A stretch of DNA of 64,000 nt from Chloroflexota bacterium (GTDB lineage: Bacteria; Chloroflexota; Limnocylindria; Limnocylindrales; CSP1-4). Both the position numbers and the translations under genes were made by a program. Each line of letters opens with the position of its first letter. Within the stretch, counting starts at the first letter, position 1. Positions 8,474 to 17,467 of the stretch are shown here, one piece after another. The stretch spans positions 39,366 to 103,365 of the forward strand of contig JAJYLZ010000005.1 of the NCBI GenBank assembly GCA_021787395.1, in the 5' to 3' direction. A model generated the notes under the pieces. It saw only the letters and a program-made list of their open reading frames with translations, was not told the DNA's origin and did no database searches.

Positions 8474-8887
8474 CTAGGCCAGGTCCTCGATCGGGCGACG
8501 CCCGGCGAAGCCGTCCTCCTGCGCGTGCCACGCCGTCACCGACGGCTCGCCCAGCCGCCAGCACAGCCAGATCGGCCTGCCGTCCGCCTCGGCCGGGAAG
8601 TCCAGCAGCCCGGTCGAGATGTCCCGCAGGACGATGTCGCGCTCGTCGAGCCAGGCGGCGTCCGCCTGCATCTGGTCGACGAGGCCGCGGGTCCGGAGGC
8701 GCAGGCGCCGCAGTTCCGGGTCGTCCTCGGGCGCAGCGCCCGTCCCGACGGCACGCGCCTGCTCCCGCATCAGGTAGGCGTCCCGGAGGGCCGCCACCTC
8801 GTCGCGGAGGTCCCGAAGTCGCTGGACTACCGTGGTGATCTCGGGCACCATGGCGTCGGCGTCTTGGGGCGAGTAGATGCGGGACAC
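8474..8887 (-). CDS. DUF2203 family protein
   Basis: A 137-residue soluble protein matching the DUF2203 pattern: YSPQDADAMVPEITTVV at the N-terminus, a helical middle with RDLRDEVAALRDAYL, then DISTGLLDFPAEADGRPIWLCWRLGEP and a C-terminal DGFAGRRPIEDL. The family has no established function. A GTG at 8887 is chosen because a TACAAT hexamer (minus strand, 8894-8899) stands six bases upstream with no ribosome binding site. The other end of the gene adjoins the insertion sequence. Confidence 0.85.
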   Translation of the reverse strand: MSRIYSPQDADAMVPEITTVVQRLRDLRDEVAALRDAYLMREQARAVGTGAAPEDDPELRRLRLRTRGLVDQMQADAAWLDERDIVLRDISTGLLDFPAEADGRPIWLCWRLGEPSVTAWHAQEDGFAGRRPIEDLA

Positions 8888-9048
8888 CGGCCGATTGTAG
8901 CCGCGTCGCCCGTCGTTCCTCCTCGGCGGCCTTCGCGCATCGTCTCGATCGATGGTCCGAGTTGACCAGACGCGAGTGCAACAAAGGGGCCATGGACGCA
9001 GACCGCGTCCGGGGCCACTCTTGCGGCAGCAAGGAGGAACCCCAGTTC

Positions 9049-10704
9049 GTGCCGGTCTCTCGAGCAGCCCACGCCGCCAGCGTCGTTCCGTCCCCCCGCC
9101 GCCCGACGCGTCGCCTGTCCGTGGCAGTCGGCCTGCTGTCGCTGCTGCTGGTGCTGTTCTCGCTGGTCCCGCCCGCCGTCGCCGAGGTTGACGCGGTCTC
9201 GACCTACTCGCTGTCCGCGCGGTGCGCCGCGTCGATGCGCACCGGCGCCACGACCGCGGCGGCGCTCAAGCGGACCGTGGCGTCGGGCACGCGCGTCGTC
9301 GCCAGTGGGGCAGTGATTGGTGCCGCGTGGCACACCAAGTGCGGCGGGACCACCACCTCGGGCCGTGCCTGGTACCGGATCACCTCGATCGGCGGGAAGA
9401 GCGTGAAGTCGCTCTACGGCGTCTCGTACCTGTATGCGGCGAGTGGACTGTTCAAGGTGGTCACCGTCTCCACTCCGTCCTACTCGGTCTGCTCCGGGAC
9501 GGCGCTTCGGACCAGCCCATCGCTCAGCGGCACCGTCAAGGCCAGGCTGGCGGCTGGGACCAGGGTGGTCTCGAACGGCACCCGGTCGGGCGGTGCGTGG
9601 TCCATCAGCTGCCCGTCAACCGCCACCGGCACGGCGTGGTACCGGATCATCTCGGTCAACGGCAAGAGCGTGCAGTCGCTCTACGGGGTGTCCTACCTCT
9701 GGGCGTCCAAGGGGCTGTTCGCGGCGACGATGCCCGCGCCGGACCCGACGCCCAGCGACCCGCCCTCCGCACCGACCGCGTCGCCCAGCTCGACATCCGC
9801 GCCCACCGCGCCGCCCACGGCCTCGCCCTCGGCGCCGCCGACCCTGCCGCCCTCGCCGACCCCGTCGCCCACGCCGGCCATGACGCCGCTCCCGATGTTC
9901 GTGCCGTACCCGCAGCAGCCCGTCGCATGCCTGCCGCCGCCTTCGCCCACGCCCACGCCGGTCCCGCTGCCCACGCCCGTCCCGCCCCCCACGCCCACGC
10001 TCAACCCCAGTGCGTCGCCCACGCCCACACCCGTCCCGACGCCGACGCCGGCGCCCACCCCAACCCCGTCCTGGAGCTGCGTGACGGGCGTTGACGTGAG
10101 CAACTGGCAGGGCACGGTGGACTGGTCGCAGGTTGCCGCGGCCGGCTACAAGTTCGCGTTCCTCAAGGCGACCGAGGGCGGCTGGTACATCGACCCCACC
10201 TACGCCGCCAACCGCGCCGGCGCCAACGCCTACGGGATCGTCATCGGGGCCTACGACTTCGCCCAGCCCACGACGATGCCCGGCCAGGCCCAGGCGGAGG
10301 CCGACTTCTTCGTCGGCATCGCGATGCCCCAGCTGGGCGACCTGATGCCGGTGCTCGACCTGGAGACCACCAACGGGCTGTCGCCCGCGAACCTCCAGAG
10401 CTGGGTGACGCAGTGGCTGTACGAGGTCTATGCGCGCACCGGGCGGCGGGCGGCGATCTACACCTCGCCGTCGTTCTGGGCGAACGCGATGGGCGGCTCG
10501 ACGTGGTTCGCCCAGAACGGCTTCCCGCTGTGGCTGGCGCACTGGACCGCAGCCACCAGCCCGACCGTGCCCGCCCTGAACTGGTCGGGCTACAGCTGGT
10601 CCTTCTGGCAGTGGACAAGCTCGGGCACCGTGCCGGGCATCAGCGGGCGTGTGGACCTGGACCGGTTCCAGTACGCGGACCTGACGCCCTACCGCGTCCC
10701 GTAG
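9049..10704 (+). CDS. secreted GH25 lysozyme with SH3-like repeats and Pro/Thr linker
   Basis: Cell-wall muramidase. A basic N-region and hydrophobic helix (LSVAVGLLSLLLVLFSLVPPAVA) form a signal peptide. Two repeats of about 80 residues follow, each with a WYRI-S-x-x-GKSVxSLYGVSYL pattern, probably SH3-like wall-binding modules. Next comes a long PTPSP-type linker of more than 100 residues and a C-terminal GH25 domain with GVDVSNWQGTVDW, FAFLKATEG, GAYDFAQP, PVLDLET (catalytic acids) and SSGTVPGISGRVDLDRFQY. GTG at 9049 is preferred because AAGGAGG lies at 9031-9037; the frame stays open upstream to 8962. Confidence 0.92.
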   Translation: MPVSRAAHAASVVPSPRRPTRRLSVAVGLLSLLLVLFSLVPPAVAEVDAVSTYSLSARCAASMRTGATTAAALKRTVASGTRVVASGAVIGAAWHTKCGGTTTSGRAWYRITSIGGKSVKSLYGVSYLYAASGLFKVVTVSTPSYSVCSGTALRTSPSLSGTVKARLAAGTRVVSNGTRSGGAWSISCPSTATGTAWYRIISVNGKSVQSLYGVSYLWASKGLFAATMPAPDPTPSDPPSAPTASPSSTSAPTAPPTASPSAPPTLPPSPTPSPTPAMTPLPMFVPYPQQPVACLPPPSPTPTPVPLPTPVPPPTPTLNPSASPTPTPVPTPTPAPTPTPSWSCVTGVDVSNWQGTVDWSQVAAAGYKFAFLKATEGGWYIDPTYAANRAGANAYGIVIGAYDFAQPTTMPGQAQAEADFFVGIAMPQLGDLMPVLDLETTNGLSPANLQSWVTQWLYEVYARTGRRAAIYTSPSFWANAMGGSTWFAQNGFPLWLAHWTAATSPTVPALNWSGYSWSFWQWTSSGTVPGISGRVDLDRFQYADLTPYRVP

Positions 10705-10759
10705 CGGGAGTCGTTGCCTCGGCTTCCGGGCGCCGCCGCCGATCGCCTAGACTCCGGCC

Positions 10760-12514
10760 ATGGAGTCCATCGACGCCACCACGCCCGCCCATCAGCACGC
10801 ACGCCGCCCGCCCGCCCCGAACCCGCTGATCGGCCTGGTCCGCGCGTCCGTGGTGGGTGACGACGAGGCCGTCGCCGGTCCGTTCGGGATCCGCCGGGTG
10901 ACCTATGCCGACTACACGGCGTCCGGCCGCAGCCTCTCGTTCATCGAGGACTACATCCGCGACGCCGTTCTGCCGCTGTACGCGAACACGCACACCGAGT
11001 CGTCGGGGACCGGCCTCCAGACCACCCGCTTCCGCGAGGAGGCCCGCCGCCTCGTGCTCGAGGGCGTGGGCGGCGACCACGATCGGCATGCGGTGGTGTT
11101 CTGCGGGTCGGGGTCCACGGCGGCCATCAACCGCCTCGTGGACGTGCTCGGGCTGCGGATCCCGGCCGAGCTGGACGACCGGTACGGCTTCCGGGCTCGG
11201 ATCCCCGCCGATCAGCGCCCCGTCGTGTTCATCGGACCGTACGAGCACCACAGCAACGAGCTGCCCTGGCGGGAGTCCATCGCCGACGTGGTGATGATCC
11301 ACGAGGATGCGGACGGCGAGATCGACCTCCTCCAGCTGGAGGAGGAGCTCCGCCGGCACGAGGCGCGGCCGCTCAAGATCGGCTCCTTCTCGGCGGCCTC
11401 GAACGTGACCGGGATCGTGTCCGACACGGCGGCCATCTCGCGGCTCCTGCACGCCCATGGCGCGCTCGCGTGCTTCGACTTCGCGGCGGCGGCCCCGTAC
11501 GTGGCGATCGAGATGGACCCCGGCGGCGACGCGGCGGCCGGCAAGGACGCGGTGTTCATCTCGCCCCACAAGTTCATCGGCGGGCCGGGGACGCCGGGCG
11601 TGCTCGTGGCCCGCCGCGACCTGTTCCGCAACCGGGTGCCCACGATGCCCGGCGGCGGGACTGTGCTGTACGTCAATCCGCTCGAGCACGTCTACCTCGA
11701 CGACGTCGAGCACCGGGAGGAGGGCGGCACGCCGGCCATCGTGGAGTCGATCCGGGCCGGCCTCGTGTTCGGCCTCAAGGCGGCCGTGGGCGTCGACGCC
11801 ATCCGCGAGCGCGAGGCCGACTTCATCCACCGGGCCCTCCACCGGTGGGAGTCCAACCCCTCGATCGAGATCCTCGGCAGCCACACCGCCGAGCGGCTCT
11901 CGATCGTGTCCTTCGTGGTCCGCCACGGCGGGCGGTATCTGCACCACAACTTCGTGGTCGCCCTGCTCAACGACCTGTTCGGCATCCAGTCGCGGGGCGG
12001 CTGCTCCTGCGCCGGCCCGTACGGGCACCGGCTGCTGGGGATCGACTTGGAGCGCTCGCATGCGTTCGAGCGCGAGATCTCCCGCGGCTGCGAGGGGATC
12101 AAGCCCGGCTGGGTGCGGGTGAACTTCAACTACTTCCTGTCGGAGCGCGTGTTCGAGTTCATCCTCGACGCGGTGGACCTGGTGGCGAGCGAGGGGTGGC
12201 GGCTGTTGCCGCAGTACGCCTTCGACCCGGCGTCGGGCCTGTGGCGCCATCGGGCCGGCCTGCCGGAGCCGCCAGCCTCGCTGCGCGACATCGCCTACGA
12301 CAGCCTGGGCATGCACTACCCGAGCCATCGCCACCACGAGCCCGAGTCGCGGCTGGCCGACTACCTGGCCGAGGCGCGGGAGATCTTGGCCCGCCCGCCG
12401 GCGGCCGTCGCGGGGACCGCCCCGGGTGCCGTCCCGCCCGCCGCCTCGGTCGGCCCGGACTTCGAGTCGCTGCGCTGGTTCCTGCTCCCCGAGGAGGTCG
12501 CCGCAGGTGGCTGA
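10760..12514 (+). CDS. class V aminotransferase (cysteine desulfurase/selenocysteine lyase-like)
   Basis: A 584-residue PLP enzyme of the class V fold. Visible features: YADYTASGRSLSFIEDYI near the N-terminus, VVFCGSGSTAAINRL, the His-rich segment GPYEHHSNELPWRES, the Schiff-base lysine in ISPHKFIGGPGTPG, and a cysteine-rich loop RGGCSCAGPYGHRLL. The loop position resembles the catalytic Cys loop of cysteine desulfurases. The family is large and the substrate is not certain. ATG lies six bases after TAGACT (10748-10753) with no Shine-Dalgarno. The downstream FGGY kinase starts two bases after the stop, so the two are co-transcribed. Confidence 0.85.
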   Translation: MESIDATTPAHQHARRPPAPNPLIGLVRASVVGDDEAVAGPFGIRRVTYADYTASGRSLSFIEDYIRDAVLPLYANTHTESSGTGLQTTRFREEARRLVLEGVGGDHDRHAVVFCGSGSTAAINRLVDVLGLRIPAELDDRYGFRARIPADQRPVVFIGPYEHHSNELPWRESIADVVMIHEDADGEIDLLQLEEELRRHEARPLKIGSFSAASNVTGIVSDTAAISRLLHAHGALACFDFAAAAPYVAIEMDPGGDAAAGKDAVFISPHKFIGGPGTPGVLVARRDLFRNRVPTMPGGGTVLYVNPLEHVYLDDVEHREEGGTPAIVESIRAGLVFGLKAAVGVDAIREREADFIHRALHRWESNPSIEILGSHTAERLSIVSFVVRHGGRYLHHNFVVALLNDLFGIQSRGGCSCAGPYGHRLLGIDLERSHAFEREISRGCEGIKPGWVRVNFNYFLSERVFEFILDAVDLVASEGWRLLPQYAFDPASGLWRHRAGLPEPPASLRDIAYDSLGMHYPSHRHHEPESRLADYLAEAREILARPPAAVAGTAPGAVPPAASVGPDFESLRWFLLPEEVAAGG

Positions 12515-12516
12515 CC

Positions 12517-13905
12517 GTGGCTGACCCCGTCCGTGCAGTGCTCGGCCTCGACGTCGGCACGACGGAGGCGAAGGCGATCTGCCTGGGCCTCGACGGCCGA
12601 CTGATCGGCCTCGGGCGGTCGGGCTACCGAACCGACACGGGGCCTGACGGGCGGGCGGAGCAGGACCCGGCGGACTGGTGGTCCGCGCTGGCGGCGGCCG
12701 TCCAGAGCCTGGACCTGGCCGGCGTGGACGTGCTTGCGGTCTGCGCCGTCACCCAGGGGCCCACGCTGGTGGCGGCCGACGACGAGGGGATGCCGGTGCG
12801 GCCGGCGGTCACGTGGCAGGACCGTCGCCCCGGCGACACCGGCTTCGGCCTGCTGCCGCGGATGGCCTGGCTGTCGCACCGCGATCCCGTCGCCGCGATG
12901 CGCGCGGTGTGGCTGATGCCGGCCTGGGACGCGGTCGGACTGTGGCTGAGCGGAGTGGCGGCCACGTCCCTGCAGGCGCACGAGACGGCACCGGAGCCCT
13001 CCGCGCTCGAGGATGCGGGCGTGCTGCCGTCGAAGGTGGCCGAGGGGCGGCCGGTGGGGTCGAGGCTGGGGCAGCTCCGGCCCATCGTGGCCGCCGCACT
13101 CGGGCTTCGGGCGGGGACGCCGGTCATCTGCGGCGTGAACGACGGGGCGGCATCGATGCTCGGTGCCGGGCTGCTCGCGCCGGGGGACGCGGTGGACACG
13201 GGCGGGGCGTCCGGCGGGATCGCGATCTACGCGGACCGCGAGGTGCGCGTGCCCGGCCTGTACGCGGCGCCCGCGCCGCTGCCGGGGCGGTGGGCGGTGG
13301 GCGGCGCGATGGCCGCGCTCGGCGCGTCGGTGGACTGGTTGCGGTCCGCCATCCTGGGCGATCGGTGGTCGATCGAGGAGCTGTTCGCCGAGGCGGCCGC
13401 CGTCCCCGCGGGGGCCGACGGGCTGGTGTTCCTGCCGTACCTCGCCGGCGAGCGGGCGCCCGTCTTCGACGAGGGGGCGCGCGGCGCGTTCGCGGGGCTG
13501 ACGCTGGCCCATCATCGAGGGCACCTGGTGCGCGCCGTGCTCGAGGGCGCGGCCTACGCGATTCGCCACGTGGCCGAGCCCCTCGCCGCCGCCGGCGCGC
13601 CGGTCACCTCCCTGCGGCTTGCGGGCCGGCCGACGCCCGGCGACCTCTGGGGCAGCATCAAGGCCGACGTCCTGGGCGTGCCGACGCTCGTGCCCGCGGT
13701 GGGGGAGACCGCGGTGGTGGGTGCCGCGATCCTGGCCGCGGCGGGGGCCGGAGCGGTGCCCGACCTGGCGGCCGGCGTGGCCGCGATGACCGGGATCGCC
13801 CGGCGGATCGAGCCGGACCCGCGGGCGCGCACCGTCTACGACTCGGCGTTCGCGACGTACCTCGCCCTCCACCCGGCGCTGCGCGAGGCGGGGATCGGCC
13901 GCTAG
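12517..13905 (+). CDS. FGGY-family carbohydrate kinase
   Basis: A 462-residue sugar kinase of the xylulokinase/gluconokinase type (actin-like ATPase fold). It shows the N-terminal phosphate motif LGLDVGTTEAKAICLGLDG, the substrate-loop GDTGFGLLPRMAWLSH, GVNDGAASMLGAG, DTGGASGGIAIYAD and FLPYLAGERAPVFDEGARGAF. The precise sugar cannot be read from the sequence. GTG at 12517 is used, with a GAGGAGGT ribosome site inside the upstream coding end. Confidence 0.88.
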   Translation: MADPVRAVLGLDVGTTEAKAICLGLDGRLIGLGRSGYRTDTGPDGRAEQDPADWWSALAAAVQSLDLAGVDVLAVCAVTQGPTLVAADDEGMPVRPAVTWQDRRPGDTGFGLLPRMAWLSHRDPVAAMRAVWLMPAWDAVGLWLSGVAATSLQAHETAPEPSALEDAGVLPSKVAEGRPVGSRLGQLRPIVAAALGLRAGTPVICGVNDGAASMLGAGLLAPGDAVDTGGASGGIAIYADREVRVPGLYAAPAPLPGRWAVGGAMAALGASVDWLRSAILGDRWSIEELFAEAAAVPAGADGLVFLPYLAGERAPVFDEGARGAFAGLTLAHHRGHLVRAVLEGAAYAIRHVAEPLAAAGAPVTSLRLAGRPTPGDLWGSIKADVLGVPTLVPAVGETAVVGAAILAAAGAGAVPDLAAGVAAMTGIARRIEPDPRARTVYDSAFATYLALHPALREAGIGR

Positions 13906-13923
13906 GGTTGCCCGTCGCCCGGC

Positions 13924-14210
13924 GGCCGCATGGGCCGGCAGGGTGGGGGTGCGCGGTCGTTCGCGAATCGCGGAACGAGGTGGGCCGGGTGGTCTCGCGC
14001 GCCCTTGGGTCCGCTGCGCTGGGGGTCCGTGAGCCCGGGGCCGCATGGGCCGTCAGGGTGGAGGTGCGCGATCGTTCGCAGATCGCGGAACGAACGGGGG
14101 CCAGCGGGCGGGGCCAGCGGGCTGGGGGTAGGCGGGCTGGGGCCAGCGGGCTGGGGTCGGCGGGCTGCGGCAAGTGGGTCCGCCCGGTAGTTCCGCGATT
14201 CGCGAACGAC
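13924..14210. repeat. gene-free island with direct and inverted GTTCGCGAATCGCGGAAC units
   Basis: The 449 bases between the kinase gene and the riboswitch hold no credible gene. A 55-base unit containing GTTCGCGAATCGCGGAACGA occurs at 13924-13978 and again, with a few changes, at 14039-14093 (period 115). An inverted core copy lies at 14190-14210 (GTTCCGCGATTCGCGAAC). Between them (about 14100-14168) is a tandem of GGCCAGCGGGCTGGGG-like units. Confidence 0.7.
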
Positions 14211-14354
14211 CCGACTGCGCCGTGGGCGGGGGAAGGTGCCGCGCCCAGGTGCGACCCGGCGGGCGCGGCGCCCTCACGCGGCGTCCGTGCACGGGAGACG
14301 GGCAGAAGGTCGTTCTGCAACCCCTCGTGCCATGGGTGGTAGCATCCCGTCCAG

Positions 14355-14518
14355 AGCCTTCGGGGCAGGGTGCAACCCCCGACCGGTGGTAGGGCCCGGC
14401 GCAGTCCGGGCGAGCCCACGAGCCAAGCCGCGGCGCAGTGCCAGCGGGGCGGCAGATCCGAGGCGAGGCGCGTCCTCGTCGACCGGAGCCGACGGTACAG
14501 TCCGGATGAGAGAAGGCT
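14355..14518 (+). promoter_or_regulatory. FMN riboswitch (RFN element)
   Basis: The conserved core of the FMN aptamer is directly readable: GGGGCAGGGTGCAACCCCC, then CCGACCGGTGGTAG, GAGCCCACGAGCC and, at the 3' side, GAGCCGACGGTACAGTCCGG followed by ATGAGAGAAGG. P1 closes with AGCCTTC (14355-14361) against GAAGGCT (14512-14518). Downstream, CCGTCG (14556-14561) can pair with CGACGG (14573-14578), which touches the GGAGG ribosome site of the next gene, so translational control is plausible. It controls the ABC transporter operon that follows. Confidence 0.93.
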
Positions 14519-14589
14519 GTGGTCGGCCGCGTCCGCGCGGGCCGATCGCCCTGCCCCGTCGTGCCCGAGCAGCGACGGAGGCACAGCGC

Positions 14590-15540
14590 ATGGAACCGGC
14601 CCGGGACCCCGCGACGGCAACGCCGTTTGCGCACGTCCCCGGCGCTGGCGCCGGCGTCCGCCTCGCCGGCATCACGCTGGCGTTCCGCGGCGCACGCACG
14701 ACGCGCGTCCTCGACGGCATCGACCTCGAGGTCCGCCCCCGCGAGGTCATCGCGCTGATCGGCCCCAACGGCTGCGGCAAGTCCACGCTGCTGCGGGTCC
14801 TCGCCGGCCTGATCCCGTCGGACGCCGGCACCGTGACCATCGACGGCAACCCGGTCAGCGGCCCCGACCCGAGGGTCGGGCTCGTGTTCCAGGAGCCCCG
14901 CCTGCTCGCCTGGCGGTCGGCCGAGGACAACGTCCGGTTCCCGATGGAGCTGGCCGGCTGGCCCAAGGGGCGCCAGGCGGCGCGCGCCGACGACCTGCTG
15001 GGGCTCGTCGGGCTGCGGGAGTACGCGCGCAGCCGGCCCGGGACGCTCTCCGGCGGGACGCGGCAGCGCGTGTCGATCGCTCGCGCGCTCGCCCTCGAGC
15101 CCAGCCTGCTGCTCCTCGACGAGCCGTTCAGCGCGCTCGACGCCCTGACCCGCGAGCGGTTCAACCTCGAGCTGCTGCGCCTTTGGGAGCGGACCGGCAC
15201 CACGATCGTGCTGGTCACCCACAGCATCCCGGAGGCGGTGTTCCTCGCCGACCGGGTCGTCGTGCTGTCGCCCCGGCCGGCCCGCGTGCTCGCGGACATC
15301 CGGGTCCCCCTGGCGCGCCCGCGGCGGTTGTCGGACCTCGACTCGGCGTCCGTCTCGTCGCTGGCCGCCGACGTCCGCGCGCACCTCGTGGACACCACCG
15401 ATGACGCCATCGCGATGGAGGAGGCCCGCACCGCGATCCCCGCCGGCCTGGCGCCGCGGGACCGCCCGAGGCGCTTCGCGGCGACGGATCCCGGCACGCC
15501 CGCCTGGTTCGACCCGTTCGCGCCGGAGGACCCAGAATGA
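14590..15540 (+). CDS. riboflavin-type ABC transporter, ATP-binding subunit
   Basis: A 316-residue ATPase of the nitrate/sulfonate/taurine-like subfamily. Walker A is IGPNGCGKSTLLRVL, Q-loop VGLVFQEPRLLAW, signature LSGGTRQRVSIARALALEP, Walker B LLLLDEPFSALD, and the H-loop VTHSIPEAVFLADR. The LSGGTRQ signature has Thr where Gln is usual. Because an FMN riboswitch precedes it, import of riboflavin or a precursor is the likely role, as for the RibXY systems known from Chloroflexus. ATG at 14590 has GGAGG about nine bases upstream. It overlaps the permease gene by four bases. Confidence 0.88.
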   Translation: MEPARDPATATPFAHVPGAGAGVRLAGITLAFRGARTTRVLDGIDLEVRPREVIALIGPNGCGKSTLLRVLAGLIPSDAGTVTIDGNPVSGPDPRVGLVFQEPRLLAWRSAEDNVRFPMELAGWPKGRQAARADDLLGLVGLREYARSRPGTLSGGTRQRVSIARALALEPSLLLLDEPFSALDALTRERFNLELLRLWERTGTTIVLVTHSIPEAVFLADRVVVLSPRPARVLADIRVPLARPRRLSDLDSASVSSLAADVRAHLVDTTDDAIAMEEARTAIPAGLAPRDRPRRFAATDPGTPAWFDPFAPEDPE

Positions 15541-16373
15541 CCGCCGCGTCCCAGGACGGCACGCCGGTGCGCACCCGCGCGGATGCGCCGGTCACCGCCC
15601 AGCCCCGGCCGCGCCGATCGCGGCGCTTCGCCGGGAGCCTGTGGCCCGCCGCCGCCAGCCTCGTCGTGTTCGTCCTGGCCTGGCAGCTCATCGTGTTCGT
15701 GAGCGGGTTCCCGCCCTACATCCTGCCCGGGCCCCTGGCCGTTGCCGAGGCGTTCGTCCGCGCCTGGACGGACGGCACCATGTGGCCGCACGTCGCCGCC
15801 ACGCTGCTGGAGGTGCTGCTCGGCTTCGCGCTCGGCGCCTCGATCGCTCTCGGGGTGGGCATCGCGCTCGCCCGCTCGCCGCTCGCCGAGCGGCTGCTCA
15901 GCCCCTACCTCGTCGCCGCCCAGGCCACGCCGGTGCTCGCGCTGGCCCCGCTGATCGCCCTGTGGTTTGGGACCGGGCTGCTGTCCAAGCTCGTGATCAC
16001 CACCCTGATCGTGTTCTTCCCGGTCGCGGTGGCCACGATGGTGGGCATCCGCTCGGTGGACCCGCGCCTGCTCGAGATGGCGCGCTCGTTCCGGGCCGGC
16101 AACTGGCAGATCGTCAGCCGCGTTGAGGTGCCCGCCGCCGCTCCGGCGATCCTGGGCGGCATGCGGGTCGGCGTGACCCTCGCGGTGATCGGCGCGATCG
16201 TCGGCGAGTGGGCGGGCGCTGATCGCGGCCTCGGCGTGCTGATCAACATCGCCCGCGGCTCCCTGTTCGACATCCCGCTGATGTTCGCGGCGCTGCTCCA
16301 GCTCGCGATCATCGGCGTGACCCTGTACCTCGTGATGCTGTTCATCGAGCGCCGGATCGTCGGCGAGCGATGA
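15537..16373 (+). CDS. riboflavin-type ABC transporter, permease (RibX-like)
   Basis: A 278-residue inner-membrane permease with about six hydrophobic segments and the BPD-type EAA loop EMARSFRAGNWQIVSRVEVPAAAPAILGG. It belongs to the SsuC/TauC/ThiX group. The first 40 residues are cytoplasmic and basic. The start overlaps the ATPase stop (ATGA) and its own stop overlaps the binding-protein start, so the three genes form one unit under the FMN riboswitch. Confidence 0.87.
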   Translation: MTAASQDGTPVRTRADAPVTAQPRPRRSRRFAGSLWPAAASLVVFVLAWQLIVFVSGFPPYILPGPLAVAEAFVRAWTDGTMWPHVAATLLEVLLGFALGASIALGVGIALARSPLAERLLSPYLVAAQATPVLALAPLIALWFGTGLLSKLVITTLIVFFPVAVATMVGIRSVDPRLLEMARSFRAGNWQIVSRVEVPAAAPAILGGMRVGVTLAVIGAIVGEWAGADRGLGVLINIARGSLFDIPLMFAALLQLAIIGVTLYLVMLFIERRIVGER

Positions 16374-17467
16374 GGATCCTGCCCAATACCTCGGAGGTCC
16401 CGATCCCCGTGCTCCACCGCCCCCGCCGACTCGCCGCCGCCGTAGGCGCCCTGGCGATCACCGTCGCCGCATGCGGCTCCGCGTCGCCCTCAGCCGCCCC
16501 CACCGCCTCGGCGGCTCCATCCGCGGCCCAGTCCGCCGCCTCATCCGGTGCCTCCGGCGGCGCCGCGACCGCCCTGACCGTCGGCCTCGGCTACATCCCG
16601 AGCGTCCAGTTCGCGCAGTTCTACCTCGCCCAGCAGGCGGGCTACTACGCGGCGGCCGGCCTGAAGGTGACACTGCAGAACGAGACGGACCCCGACTTGA
16701 TCACCAAGGTGGGCCAGGGTGCCGTGGACATCGGGATCGGTGACGGCACGTCCGTCATCCCGGCCGTCAGCCAGGGGATCCCCGTGGTCTACACGGCCAC
16801 GATCTACGGCACCTTCCCGTCGATCGTGATCGCCAAGGCCGGCTCGGGCATCACCGCGCCAGCCGACCTCAAGGGCAAGAAGATCGGCATCCCCGGCAAG
16901 TACGGCAGCTCGTGGATCATGCTCCAGGCGCTGCTCAAGTCCGCCGGGCTGACCACCAACGACGTGACCATCGTCGAGTTCCCCGACTACGGGCAGGCGG
17001 CCGCGCTGCAGCAGGGCGCGGTGGACGCGGCGACCGGCTTCACCAACAACGAGCCGATCCAGCTCAAGAACGCTGGCGTCGACACGGTGACCCTGTCGGT
17101 GGACTCGATCGTGCCGCTGCCCGGGCCGGGCCTGGTGACCGGGACGGCCACGCTGGCCGCGAAGCGCGACGCGCTGGCGGCGTTCGTCAAGGCGACCCTC
17201 AAGGCCATGAACGACATCGCCGCCGACCCGCAGAAGGGCCTCGACGCCACGTTCGCCCTGGTGCCGGACCTGGCCAAGGACAAGGCGCTCCAGGCGCAGA
17301 TCCTGGCCGCGACGATTGTCACCTGGAAGAACGCCCGGACCAACGCGCCCTTCGGCGCCATCGACACGGCAGGCTGGCAGCAATCGCTGGAGTTCATGAC
17401 CGGGCTCGGCCTGGTGCCCAACCCGGTCCAGGCGTCGCAGCTCACCAACTCGTCCCTGCTGCCGTAG
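16370..17467 (+). CDS. riboflavin-type ABC transporter, substrate-binding lipoprotein (RibY-like)
   Basis: A 365-residue NMT1/THI5-like periplasmic binding protein. The lipobox ITVAAC is followed by a Ser/Ala/Pro-rich tether. The mature part begins LTVGLGYIPSVQFAQFYLAQQAGYYAAAGLKV, the standard opening of this family, with GKKIGIPGKYGSSWIM and GAVDAATGFTNNEPIQL later. The family includes thiamin-precursor and riboflavin binders; FMN control favours riboflavin. It is the last gene of the operon. Confidence 0.87.
   Translation: MRILPNTSEVPIPVLHRPRRLAAAVGALAITVAACGSASPSAAPTASAAPSAAQSAASSGASGGAATALTVGLGYIPSVQFAQFYLAQQAGYYAAAGLKVTLQNETDPDLITKVGQGAVDIGIGDGTSVIPAVSQGIPVVYTATIYGTFPSIVIAKAGSGITAPADLKGKKIGIPGKYGSSWIMLQALLKSAGLTTNDVTIVEFPDYGQAAALQQGAVDAATGFTNNEPIQLKNAGVDTVTLSVDSIVPLPGPGLVTGTATLAAKRDALAAFVKATLKAMNDIAADPQKGLDATFALVPDLAKDKALQAQILAATIVTWKNARTNAPFGAIDTAGWQQSLEFMTGLGLVPNPVQASQLTNSSLLP

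Noticed and set aside
10640-12337. 565-residue minus-strand open frame
   Set aside because: It lies opposite a well-supported class V aminotransferase and is Arg/His/Ala-rich shadow sequence.
14374-14520. Thiamin (TPP) riboswitch
   Set aside because: The binding protein family could suggest thiamin, but the aptamer core (GGGGCAGGGT, CCGACCGG, GAGCC, AGTCCGGATG) is that of FMN, not TPP.
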